From Clostridiales bacterium (GTDB lineage: Bacteria > Bacillota > Clostridia > Saccharofermentanales > Saccharofermentanaceae), in assembly GCA_017511005.1 (NCBI GenBank), contig JAFWLP010000028.1, positions 1 to 64,000 on the forward strand: DNA of 64,000 bases, read 5' to 3'. How positions within the stretch are numbered: the stretch's first letter is position 1; the number at the start of each line of letters is the position of its first letter. The notes beneath the pieces are model-generated. The model worked only from the letters and a program-made list of their open reading frames with translations, was not told where the DNA came from and ran no database searches. Shown here one piece after another: positions 23,405-31,438 of the stretch. Position numbers and translations under genes: made by a program.

Positions 23405-23488
23405 TAGGAAGTCCGATACGAAAATAAGCAATGAAGTAATCTACGTGCCGTAATGACATAAGACTAACATTCATTACGTAGTCTTCTA

Positions 23489-23770
23489 TTATCTTATCTC
23501 GCGGAGCTCATCAAGGATCTCAGCCTCTGTATTGTTCTCAACAAATTCCGATATCTCATCCATGATGCTGTCTGCCATCGCTTTGTGCGGAACTATGGCC
23601 GCCACACCGATGACTATGATTTGATGAACGTCCTGCTCATCTATCTCAGCCGCTGACACATGGAATTTGTTCTGGAGCTTTGCAACAAGGCTCTTGACGA
23701 TCATGCGCTTCTCTTTAAGGCTGTGCACCCATGGTGCGTGAAGTTTGAATGTAATAGTTGTTATTTTCAT
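23489..23770 (-). CDS. DUF503 family protein (YlxP-like)
   Basis: 93 residues. The N-terminus (MKITTITFKLHAPWVHSLKEKR) and the LVAKLQNKFHVSAAEIDEQD segment are characteristic of DUF503, a ferredoxin-like fold; YlxP in Bacillus sits in the rbfA-infB region and is linked to ribosome assembly. Here it stands alone among accessory genes, away from infB, so its partner cannot be read from context. Confidence 0.9.
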   Translation of the reverse strand: MKITTITFKLHAPWVHSLKEKRMIVKSLVAKLQNKFHVSAAEIDEQDVHQIIVIGVAAIVPHKAMADSIMDEISEFVENNTEAEILDELREIR

Positions 23771-23817
23771 TTTCTTCTTAATTCACCCATAAATATATAT
23801 CATTGTTTTATTGTAGC

Positions 23818-24576
23818 CTATTCAATTCCACATATACAATCTATAGGCCTTACCTTGCTGAATACCAGCGAGAACTTATCCCAGTCCATGTCCCTGTGAT
23901 AATGTCCGAAATACCAGTGATCAAACTTCAGATTATGTACTGTTATCAATTCATCCAGGAACTTTGTCAGTCTGTTACCTGATCTGTCACACACACCGGT
24001 CATATTGTCCGCCAGCATTCGTCCGATATCACTGTTATAAACCGGTTTCATATTCTTGCCGATATAGCCTTCTGGTGCACAGTGAGTCAGCACAACATCG
24101 ACTTCGAAATTGACCTTCTCAATGTTTTTAAGAGCTTCTTCATACTCTTCATCGGAAGGCAACTCGCGTGCCCACCAGGAAACGCCTTCTTTACGGTACT
24201 TCTTGTCGGTGGATTCGGCACCGCCCATAACAAAGAACCTTGTATCAAAAATGGTATATACCTGGCCACGCATCAGGTGTATCACACGCTCTGATATCCT
24301 GTGGATCATTCCACCACACCACTCCTCAACAGGGTATTTATTAAGAAGATCATGATTTTCGTGATTACCATCAATAAACAAGGTGGTGAAATTTCTTTTG
24401 TCATACGCCTTGAGGATATACTTATCCTCCTCAGATCCATCCCAAACGCTGCCAAAGTCACCCAATATGATCAGGAAATCATTTTGCGGAGTCATATGCT
24501 TCTGTTCGGGGAAATTTGAAGTATTTATCTTCTCCCAATCTTCCACCCCATGAGTGTCGCCGGTAATGTAGATCAT
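23818..24576 (-). CDS. calcineurin-like metallophosphoesterase
   Basis: 252 residues. All metal-binding motifs are present in order: GDTHG at residue 6, GDFGSVWDG, GNHENHD, VVLTHCAPEG and FGHYHRD. Such enzymes hydrolyse phosphomonoesters or diesters with two metal ions; the substrate is unknown. The ribosome binding site AGGAAGAGG is clear. Transcribed from box promoter copy 10, divergent from the 24722 gene. Confidence 0.92.
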   Translation of the reverse strand: MIYITGDTHGVEDWEKINTSNFPEQKHMTPQNDFLIILGDFGSVWDGSEEDKYILKAYDKRNFTTLFIDGNHENHDLLNKYPVEEWCGGMIHRISERVIHLMRGQVYTIFDTRFFVMGGAESTDKKYRKEGVSWWARELPSDEEYEEALKNIEKVNFEVDVVLTHCAPEGYIGKNMKPVYNSDIGRMLADNMTGVCDRSGNRLTKFLDELITVHNLKFDHWYFGHYHRDMDWDKFSLVFSKVRPIDCICGIE

Positions 24577-24623
24577 TTCTTTATTCCTCTTCCTATTATT
24601 TCTGTAATTCCTGATTCATTCTT

Positions 24624-24658
24624 ATAATATCCGGCACCATGGGACAAAATGCACTCAT
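24624..24658 (-). promoter_or_regulatory. shared-box promoter, copy 10
   Basis: On the minus strand the box ATGAGTGCATTTTGTCCCAT (24639-24658) is followed after nine bases by TATTAT (24624-24629). It drives the metallophosphoesterase gene. Confidence 0.7.
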
Positions 24659-24721
24659 CATTCTTCCTAATATATGGTTGGGATGTTGACACCCACACTT
24701 AAATTTATAGGGGTAAATAAC

Positions 24722-25372
24722 ATGAAATTTATGGATAATCATGATTCTTTAACTGATGCATCTATTGGAAGATTGCTTCAGCGCTTGACTAATGCAGATT
24801 CCTGCTTTGCTGTAATAGGTGCCAGAGATAAGGAGACCGGTGAATTAAGAACTGATGAACTCTATCAGTTGGTAACTCAATATAATGACTTACATCATAA
24901 TGGATATAATAAGTCTTTCGGAAGATATGAATACACTGATGGCCCGTTTAAGGATACGACTAAAGATGAACCCAGTATCATTATTTATAATATTCTGTTG
25001 GAAGATGCTTTAAGTATCGCTGAAAATATAAATCAGGAATCTATTGTATATAAAGATAAGAATATATTTGGTATCTACTATACTGACGGGTCCGTGGATA
25101 CGGAATTTGATAATCAATCTTTGTCTTTGGATTCCAAAGATGATCAGGGCGTAAAGCTGGCCGAAGAATTTGGAACTAAAATAGCTGATATGGTGAGCTG
25201 GGATAATAATCATCCAAAAGGCAATAAATCTCACTACATTTTTACGGCTTATGCAGGACGACCTAATTCTTGGAAGCATGGGAAAATCATAAATGCAGAT
25301 ACAGCTAATCTGGGTATATCGTATTCTGCGGTATTTAAGGTAGTGGATTTAGTGAGAGTTATGAACAGTTAA
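24722..25372 (+). CDS. hypothetical protein
   Basis: 216 residues from the ATG at 24722 (AGGGG 9 nt upstream). Acidic and soluble. The opening (SLTDASIGRLLQRLTNADSCFAVIGA) recalls small phage-type or mobile-element proteins, but I cannot name a family. Base composition is more AT-rich than in the flanking minus-strand genes, which fits recent acquisition. It is divergent from the metallophosphoesterase and convergent with the lipoprotein at 25381. Confidence 0.65.
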   Translation: MKFMDNHDSLTDASIGRLLQRLTNADSCFAVIGARDKETGELRTDELYQLVTQYNDLHHNGYNKSFGRYEYTDGPFKDTTKDEPSIIIYNILLEDALSIAENINQESIVYKDKNIFGIYYTDGSVDTEFDNQSLSLDSKDDQGVKLAEEFGTKIADMVSWDNNHPKGNKSHYIFTAYAGRPNSWKHGKIINADTANLGISYSAVFKVVDLVRVMNS

Positions 25373-25380
25373 GACCCCTG

Positions 25381-26541
25381 CTATCCCTGAGGAATAAGAT
25401 CGTTGAATTCTGACCTTATAAAAATCACATAGATATTAATTGAATTATCGCCGGCATCTTCGTCCATGGGATGACTGCCGTTGACATAAAGCCTGAGATC
25501 TTTATCGTAGTTGATGACCGAGCCGCTTTCGAAGTTGCCGGTCAATATCAGGACATCACATTTCTTGGCAGGCCCGTCATCGTCGTTGTAATCGCTCCAG
25601 CGGCCTTTGGCTCTGTCTGACCAGCCATAGTAAATGTTACCGTAAAGCCAGTCTTCGAGGCCAAGCTCCTCTGCGGTCTTGGTCTCCATTTCCTCGTATG
25701 AGATGACCCTTCTGCCTTCGTCGGGCATTTGATCAGCAGTGAAGCGGTAAACATTGTTGTAAAATTTCGAGCCGGTAGCGAGCTTCTCGAGAGTATCAAA
25801 GTCATTGTCGCTAGTACCTCTTTCGCCGTCGGAGTGATAACAGTCAATGAAGACAAATTCAGGATCGTCGTCATATTCCCCCTTTATCAGTTTGTCTGTT
25901 ATGTAACTTTCAGACAGCGTCCAGTTGCAGAACACGTTGAACTGCAGATCTGTTCTGACGCCGTTGATTTCAACAGGATAAGTCACCTCTTTCATGCTGC
26001 TGTAATGAGTCTTTCCGTTCTTTGCCGAGAAGACATCATAACCGCCGAAGGTGCTCTTGAACGCAACGTAAGGAGCTTCCCCCGACAGCCCCCCTGCCAT
26101 CGGGAAATCAGAATCCCAGTCGCTGTTCCAGCCGTAGCCGTTCTCGAAAAGCTTATCGTAACTGCACTCGCTGTAATCGTATACAGTAAGGAAATAGTAA
26201 TCATGCACACCGCCGACACCGCCGGTTATCAGCTGTGCATCGTAAGTGATCGTATAAGCTTTGCCGGGGGTAACATTGCAAAGACCGTCAGGAGAATACG
26301 GCGAACTATTCCCGTGCCTCATTATGTAGAGCATGACCTCGCCGTTTCCGTCTCTGTATGCAATGAAATTATCGGTCTGATTTTCTTCAGTATGGTAATG
26401 GAAACCATCATATATACCGGGCGACGGATCCTCGTTGATATAAGGCTTGCCGCTGGTCTTATATTTGTTTCCGCTGCCACATGCGAATAGAGGCAGACAC
26501 ATTGCCGATATCAGGATAATAGCTGTGACTTGTTTTATCAT
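25381..26541 (-). CDS. lipoprotein of unknown function
   Basis: 386 residues from the ATG at 26541 (GGGGG upstream). The signal peptide ends in the lipobox LFACG at about residue 21, so the mature protein is anchored by lipid to the outer face of the membrane. The rest is acidic and aromatic, with no catalytic motif I recognise. The promoter region contains ATGGG...CCCTAACCCAT-like sequence (26582-26601), but without a -10 at the fixed distance, so I do not count it in the shared-box group. Confidence 0.75.
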   Translation of the reverse strand: MIKQVTAIILISAMCLPLFACGSGNKYKTSGKPYINEDPSPGIYDGFHYHTEENQTDNFIAYRDGNGEVMLYIMRHGNSSPYSPDGLCNVTPGKAYTITYDAQLITGGVGGVHDYYFLTVYDYSECSYDKLFENGYGWNSDWDSDFPMAGGLSGEAPYVAFKSTFGGYDVFSAKNGKTHYSSMKEVTYPVEINGVRTDLQFNVFCNWTLSESYITDKLIKGEYDDDPEFVFIDCYHSDGERGTSDNDFDTLEKLATGSKFYNNVYRFTADQMPDEGRRVISYEEMETKTAEELGLEDWLYGNIYYGWSDRAKGRWSDYNDDDGPAKKCDVLILTGNFESGSVINYDKDLRLYVNGSHPMDEDAGDNSINIYVIFIRSEFNDLIPQG

Positions 26542-26677
26542 AGATCTGCCCCCTGATAATAGATTAGCATCCCGTGTCATTATGGGTTAGGGACAAATTC
26601 TTATGTTTATACCGCCGAAATATATATGATTTGAAAGCTTTGATGAATGAGTTCCGCTAACAAAACACAGAAGATTA

Positions 26678-26962
26678 TTATTCTTCTGTTTCCTCCTCAT
26701 CATCGTCTTCATCTTCTGCTTCCAGTTCATCAACGATTTTGCACAGTCTATCGAATTCCTCATCGGAATCAATACTGACTAATTCATCCCCTTCAGGTGT
26801 AGATACCAATTCAAATATATATGAATCTGTGTCATCTTCCAGATCATATGCAATTACATAAAGCTTTCCACCATCTTCAAAATGAGAAACAATTTCCACT
26901 TTAAGTGTTTCGCCTTCATCATCAACCATTTCAACTATTAACGGGTTATTTTTCTCTTCCAT
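26678..26962 (-). CDS. DUF1292 family protein (YrzB-like)
   Basis: 94 residues from the ATG at 26962 (GGAGG 8 nt upstream). The order 'VDDEGETLKVEIVSHFE...LYVIAYDLEDDTDSYIFELV' is that of DUF1292, a small Firmicutes protein often found beside the Holliday-junction resolvase YrrK and ribosome-linked genes. The tail is a run of acidic residues. Here it stands alone. Function unknown. Confidence 0.88.
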   Translation of the reverse strand: MEEKNNPLIVEMVDDEGETLKVEIVSHFEDGGKLYVIAYDLEDDTDSYIFELVSTPEGDELVSIDSDEEFDRLCKIVDELEAEDEDDDEEETEE

Positions 26963-27252
26963 AGATTCCTCCATCAAATAAAGTATAAGTTGAATGAACC
27001 GCGAACACGGTGCATCGTTTAACAAGAATATTAATATACACCATTTCACATTTTATCCGACTTTTCGAGTCAATAATCTCGGCAAAAAAGTCGGATTTCC
27101 GGATTTCCGACTATTTGTCCGAGTTTTTGAAGCGAAATAGTCGGCAAAAAAGTCGGATTTTCCGCAAGCCGATCAACGGCATACGGGCGGGTTCTAACGT
27201 TCCATTTATATCAATCTTCGAAAAATTTATATCGAATAACGATAAATTGTAA
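26963..27252. other. gene-free stretch with repeats
   Basis: No gene is supported. It contains the 20-bp direct repeat described separately (27079-27098 and 27141-27160) and several further TCCGAC/GTCGGA half-sites that can pair with each other, so the RNA could fold into alternative hairpins. Confidence 0.4.
27079..27160. repeat. 20-bp direct repeat, two copies
   Basis: TCGGCAAAAAAGTCGGATTT occurs at 27079-27098 and 27141-27160, 62 bases apart. Each copy is surrounded by inverted TCCGAC/GTCGGA elements. Confidence 0.7.
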
Positions 27253-27281
27253 TTGAAAAACAATATCAGCTGTGCTATGAT
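27253..27281 (+). promoter_or_regulatory. sigma-A-type promoter of the 27318 gene
   Basis: TTGAAA (27253-27258) and TATGAT (27276-27281) with 17 bases between. The AAGGAGGAG ribosome binding site follows about 20 bases on. Confidence 0.65.
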
Positions 27282-27317
27282 ATTCCCAACAGAGCAGCTA
27301 AGGAGGAGAAAAGATCC

Positions 27318-27800
27318 ATGAAGAATTGGAGTGTTCTGAAGACAGTGGTCATCACGATCCTGTGCCTGATCTTTGCCGTTTTTCTTTATGGCTTTATCCA
27401 AATAGCCAGATATCTTCACAAGACACGAGTTATCGAGACTGAGCAATACTGTGCCGAGGCATTAATGCCTGCTTATGCTGATGTATCCGTAAGATATGGA
27501 ATAGTTGATGGCGGTTACTACGCTTTCGAAACAAAGAAATATAAGAACTTAGATAAGCTCGGTGATGCTTTGCCGGCAGGCTGTAAACAGGCCGTCAAAG
27601 ATGCTGTTGATAACGGTGTCGGTCTATATAAAACGGATATTAAAGACGAACCTGTCACAAGGTATGAAGTGCCTGCAAAAGATCTTCCGCTGGTCCAAAG
27701 CAATTCCGAATCTCACTATGACTGCCATTATTGTGTTCTCGAATATCCTAACCATACTTACCGGTTTGCGATAATTATCGAAATGCACACCACCCGTTAA
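27318..27800 (+). CDS. hypothetical membrane-anchored protein
   Basis: 160 residues with an N-terminal membrane segment (about 8-30, TVVITILCLIFAVFLYGFI) and an extracytoplasmic soluble part. A cysteine pair (YDCHYCVL, near residue 135) could form a disulphide or bind a metal. No family recognised. The gene has its own promoter and a strong AAGGAGGAG binding site 11 nt before the ATG. Confidence 0.7.
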   Translation: MKNWSVLKTVVITILCLIFAVFLYGFIQIARYLHKTRVIETEQYCAEALMPAYADVSVRYGIVDGGYYAFETKKYKNLDKLGDALPAGCKQAVKDAVDNGVGLYKTDIKDEPVTRYEVPAKDLPLVQSNSESHYDCHYCVLEYPNHTYRFAIIIEMHTTR

Positions 27801-27994
27801 GCAGGTGTGATGACCAGAACTGTTGTAACCGTATTATCTCTTACAACAAGCCATTATCTTAAGCCCAACTCCAACAATCTATAATTACACGGTGTTAGTG
27901 TCAGAGTTTGTCCGTTGTTGCACCGGGTTTTCGAGTGCTAACCTATAGATGACAAAAGGGGATATCTACGGAGATGCTTTGGGAGGATGATACC

Positions 27995-28915
27995 ATGGCA
28001 AGTCTCGAAAGTGTTTCGTACAAAAAGATAAGATGCAGGAAAAAGCCGGCAGCTTCGGATATTGTCTTCAACGTGTTCATCTATGGGATCTTCATTATTT
28101 TCGCGATAGTGATCATTTATCCGATCATCAACATGCTGGCATATTCTTTCAGCTACGGTGCTGATTCCTTAAAAGGAAGGATCTACATTTTCCCGCGCGT
28201 ATGGTCATTGGAAACCTACAAAGATGTTCTGTTTGAAAGGAAGGGTCTCAGATACGGCGCTGTCACCACCATATCAAGAACAGTGATAGGAACGGCAGCG
28301 GGTGTATTTGCAAATGCTTTGCTCGCTTACATCATAAGCCGCAAGAATTCCATCTTTAAGCATGCTCTTTCATTGTTCTGGATCATCACGATATATGCTC
28401 AGGGCGGTCTTATCACGACATTGCTCCTGTATTGGAAAATGGGACTCAAAGATACTTTCTGGGTCTACGTTATCCCGGGGCTTGTCAGTGGTATATATTT
28501 GCTCGTTATGAGAACGTATATGAAGAGCATTCCGGATTCGCTTGAAGAATCGGCAAAGCTTGAAGGCGCAGGTTTTATGCGGATCTTCTGGAGCATCATC
28601 TCCCCTATATGTAAACCTGTTTATGCCGCGATCGCGGTCTTCATTGCCACGACACATTGGAACTCGTGGTTCGACGCAATGATATACAACAGATTCAATC
28701 CTGAGTACACAACCCTGCAGTACGAATTGATGAAGATAATAACTTATGTCAGTGGAGGTGTTATTACAGAGAACTCACCCCGGCCCTACCCTGTCTCCGT
28801 TATAACACTCAGGGCAGCCGTGTCGGTCCTCACGATGCTTCCAATTCTCATCATCTATCCGTTTTTCCAGAAATACTACGTTGCCGGGCTTACGATAAGA
28901 GGAATTAAGGATTAA
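27995..28915 (+). CDS. carbohydrate ABC transporter permease (LplC/YtcP type), orphan
   Basis: 306 residues from the ATG at 27995 (GGGAGG about 10 nt upstream). Six membrane helices and the EAA loop EESAKLEGAGFMRIFWSIISP, which contacts the ATPase, identify a MalG-side permease; the C-terminal 'FFQKYYVAGLTIRGIKD' is typical of the LplC/YtcP branch that moves complex oligosaccharides. The usual neighbours, an LplB-type permease and a lipoprotein binding protein, are absent on both sides. It may pair with subunits encoded elsewhere or be a remnant. Confidence 0.9.
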   Translation: MASLESVSYKKIRCRKKPAASDIVFNVFIYGIFIIFAIVIIYPIINMLAYSFSYGADSLKGRIYIFPRVWSLETYKDVLFERKGLRYGAVTTISRTVIGTAAGVFANALLAYIISRKNSIFKHALSLFWIITIYAQGGLITTLLLYWKMGLKDTFWVYVIPGLVSGIYLLVMRTYMKSIPDSLEESAKLEGAGFMRIFWSIISPICKPVYAAIAVFIATTHWNSWFDAMIYNRFNPEYTTLQYELMKIITYVSGGVITENSPRPYPVSVITLRAAVSVLTMLPILIIYPFFQKYYVAGLTIRGIKD

Positions 28916-28961
28916 GAGGCTGTTTGGTTTTAAGACTTCAACCATCACCCCGCATTTTAAA

Positions 28962-29003
28962 CAACACTAGTGCACGAATTATCGTTTTCATGCACTACTG
29001 TTG
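28962..29003. repeat. 13-bp hairpin
   Basis: CAACACTAGTGCA (28962-28974) and TGCACTACTGTTG (28991-29003) pair over 13 positions with one mismatch. A third TAGTGCA is at 29021-29027. No T-run follows, so it is not an ordinary terminator. Confidence 0.5.
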
Positions 29004-29122
29004 CGTATCTTTCGGGTCCGTAGTGCATTTTTCGGATTTCTCGAAAACTTTTAAGTTCATTTTAGGTTCGGGTGTAATAATGACATCAGTTTAGCAAACA
29101 AGTCTTCATTACATCCCCCTCC

Positions 29123-29160
29123 AAAAGCCCGGATTACAGCATCCGGGTTTTAACTTTTTC
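29123..29160. terminator. probable bidirectional terminator
   Basis: A perfect 7-bp stem CCCGGAT/ATCCGGG is flanked by A-rich sequence on one side and TTTTAACTTTTT on the other. It lies between the permease and the convergent XRE gene and can serve both. Confidence 0.65.
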
Positions 29161-29201
29161 ATTTTTTAGCGACATATACGCAGAACTGTTTTGATAATGC
29201 T

Positions 29202-29870
29202 TCAGTTTCTTCTTTTGCAGCGTTTCAGCATCTCGTCAGCGTCCCTGAAGCCACGTACTTTCTCCAGTTCAGTCACAGCGCTTTTGTAAGCCTTATTGTC
29301 AAAGAAATGCTTGCCCCTGCAGTAGATCTCGAGCTGCTCGGCTTTTGACTGTCCCTCATTGCAGACCTTGACAAGCTCGGCAGAGATCGCATCGTTAAAC
29401 TTATTGCACTCGATTATGGCTTGCCTGAAAAGAAGATTCGCTTCATCCGCCGAAGCAAGATCCGTCTTTCTGTCCAGGATCCTATTAGCTTTGGTGATGG
29501 TTGCAATTACACCGGCATACTTGGGATACAGCTCGGAAATGGACCACTTATTTCCGCAATTTGCGCATCTGCATGTCCCGTCGGTATAGTTATAATCCAG
29601 GTCTCCCCCGCAGATCTTGCAATTGAATGATATCTTATCTGTAGCCACAGGATTACTGTTGTCGGCTGTCTCATCTTCCAATAATGAATCCACGGTAACA
29701 TCGTAAAAATCCGCGATCTTAACGATCATCTTATATTCCAGCGGCAGGCGGCCTGCCTCCCACATATAAACAGCAATTGCCGTAACACCCAAGGCTTCGG
29801 CAAGTGCTTCCTGGGTGATCGAGTGCTTTTCTCTCAGCTTCTTTAAGTTCTCGGCTAATATAGTATCCAT
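29202..29870 (-). CDS. XRE-family regulator with zinc ribbon and helical repeats
   Basis: 222 residues from the ATG at 29870. An HTH_3 domain (residues about 5-60, SITQEALAEALGVTAIAVYMWE) is followed by a zinc ribbon (CKICGG...CRCANCGNKW, four cysteines) and a C-terminal helical, TPR-like region. It is likely a DNA-binding transcription factor that also uses the ribbon for binding a partner or nucleic acid. It is divergent from a small lipoprotein gene at 30070, a possible target. Confidence 0.88.
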   Translation of the reverse strand: MDTILAENLKKLREKHSITQEALAEALGVTAIAVYMWEAGRLPLEYKMIVKIADFYDVTVDSLLEDETADNSNPVATDKISFNCKICGGDLDYNYTDGTCRCANCGNKWSISELYPKYAGVIATITKANRILDRKTDLASADEANLLFRQAIIECNKFNDAISAELVKVCNEGQSKAEQLEIYCRGKHFFDNKAYKSAVTELEKVRGFRDADEMLKRCKRRN

Positions 29871-30069
29871 TTTGAACACTCCTGTGCGCTGTCATCTCAT
29901 ATTATGATAAATGAACAGAGCCATTTTGACCACCCCGCCGAATCCGGTGCGAAGCATCAACTTTTTTGACAGCTTTTCTTTGCATTTGCCGCGAAAATAG
30001 GTTACCATTCTCGGCACAAAGACATATGACGGCATGAGATTAAAGTAAGCCGGGAAGGAATAAACAGGA

Positions 30070-30465
30070 ATGGGCAGGAAAGTTATAGCAGTATTGGTCA
30101 TGCTGGTTCTCAGCATCATGGTGTTTACCGGCTGCGGTGAAAAAGGGATAGAAGGAACGTGGGTCCTGGCAGAAGAGCTCATGGCTGACGGTACAAAAAT
30201 AACCAAGAAAGAACTTGAAGAGATTGCTATCTCCGAGACCTATGTGATCAAAGATGATACCGTAACCTACACTTTGGAGATGGATACGCTTTCAAAGCCT
30301 GTCACCATTGAATACAAGCTCGAAGATCTTGGCAACAACATGTACAATTTCAACATCCCGAACGGCAGGTTTACTTTTGCCACTGCCGTGGTCGACGGCA
30401 ACACCATGTACTATTATGTGGGTGAAGACGACGAGGCAATGAAGATGATATTCAAGAGAAAATAA
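30070..30465 (+). CDS. small lipoprotein
   Basis: 131 residues. Signal peptide with lipobox VFTGCG at about residue 18-23. The mature part begins GIEGTWVLAEEL and reads like the lipocalin-type 'GxW' beta-barrels found in many Clostridia lipoproteins, with KDDTVTYTLE strands; that comparison is from pattern only. The gene is one base upstream of a HAD hydrolase gene and shares its transcript. Confidence 0.8.
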   Translation: MGRKVIAVLVMLVLSIMVFTGCGEKGIEGTWVLAEELMADGTKITKKELEEIAISETYVIKDDTVTYTLEMDTLSKPVTIEYKLEDLGNNMYNFNIPNGRFTFATAVVDGNTMYYYVGEDDEAMKMIFKRK

Positions 30466-30466
30466 C

Positions 30467-31159
30467 ATGAACGGGATATTGGCAGATAAGAAAGTCATAT
30501 TTTTCGATGTCGGATATACCATAGACTATCCTGCCTCAGGAGACTGGATGTTCACCCGCAGATTCGATGAGATCGCGGGCGAACGCATCAGGAAATGTTC
30601 TGAGGACCGGATACTTCAAGCCCAAAGATCAGGAATAGAATTCCTTGAGAGGCATCACTTAATCCGCGATGAGCAGGAAGAGCTCGAGAATCTGTATCAA
30701 TTCTACAGGATCATTTCTGACGAACTTGATCTGGGAATGACATCAGATGAGCTTAAGGCCATTGCTTCCGACCGCACATACAACATGGATAACTATGTAA
30801 TCTATCCGGACGCGAAGAATGTCATCGAGGAGCTCAGCAAGACATTCCGGCTCGGGATCATTTCTGATACTTGGCCGAGCATCAACCATCAGCTCAGTGC
30901 ATTGGGCGTTTTGCAGTATTTTTCATTTGCCACGTACAGTTTCGAACTCGGAGTTTTCAAGCCTGATCCGGGGATGTATCAGGACGCACTCAGGAAATGC
31001 GGTTGTGACGCAAAAGAAACCGTCTTTATCGACGACAGTCCCGTGAATCTTGCCGGAGCTGCCTCAGTAGGCATCACGCCGGTCCTGATCGCCGCAAACC
31101 CCGCATCTGATGTTGAGACACCGTACCTAAAGATACATTCTCTTTCAGAACTTTTGTAA
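30467..31159 (+). CDS. HAD-family hydrolase
   Basis: 230 residues. Motif I is FFDVGYT, with the nucleophile Asp but Gly where most phosphatases have the second, acid-base Asp; motif II ISDT, motif III KPDPGMY and motif IV VFIDDSPVNLAGA are normal. The helical cap between motifs I and II places it in subfamily IA. With the acid-base Asp missing it may act on an unusual substrate or have weak activity. It follows the lipoprotein gene without a gap. Confidence 0.88.
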   Translation: MNGILADKKVIFFDVGYTIDYPASGDWMFTRRFDEIAGERIRKCSEDRILQAQRSGIEFLERHHLIRDEQEELENLYQFYRIISDELDLGMTSDELKAIASDRTYNMDNYVIYPDAKNVIEELSKTFRLGIISDTWPSINHQLSALGVLQYFSFATYSFELGVFKPDPGMYQDALRKCGCDAKETVFIDDSPVNLAGAASVGITPVLIAANPASDVETPYLKIHSLSELL

Positions 31160-31235
31160 GATTATATTTGTGCGGAATCAGTCTTTTTTCCGTTCAAATA
31201 TCAGGTTTAAAATCAGCTGACCATTTCTTTTCCTG

Positions 31236-31331
31236 AAGATTTCCTGTTTTTCTTTTTTCGGGAAATGATTTTGGTAATTTGACGGTATTTTTCCAAGATC
31301 ATTACCAAAATCCGGCCATTCAGGAAATCTT
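31236..31331. repeat. nested inverted repeats
   Basis: Outer arms AAGATTTCCTG (31236-31246) and CAGGAAATCTT (31321-31331) are perfect over 11 bp; inner arms TTTTGGTAAT (31269-31278) and ATTACCAAAA (31301-31310) are perfect over 10 bp. The element is 96 bp and lies in the 279-bp gap between two convergent genes. The rest of that gap (31160-31438) shows nothing else. Confidence 0.7.
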
Positions 31332-31438
31332 TAAGAAAAGGTGAACCTTACACTTTCTGACAGACTTCCCACAAAAAAGCCTGAAAAAAGAAAATACATA
31401 CAATTTCACTACCGTTAATCAATTCACAACGACTGTTT

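Noticed and set aside
25729-26490. 253-codon open frame on the plus strand
   Set aside because: It is antisense to a lipoprotein with a clear signal peptide and binding site; no features of its own.
26582-26601. Possible eleventh copy of the shared box before the 25381-26541 lipoprotein
   Set aside because: ATGGG and GTCCC elements are there, but no -10-like hexamer lies nine bases away, and the left end does not match.
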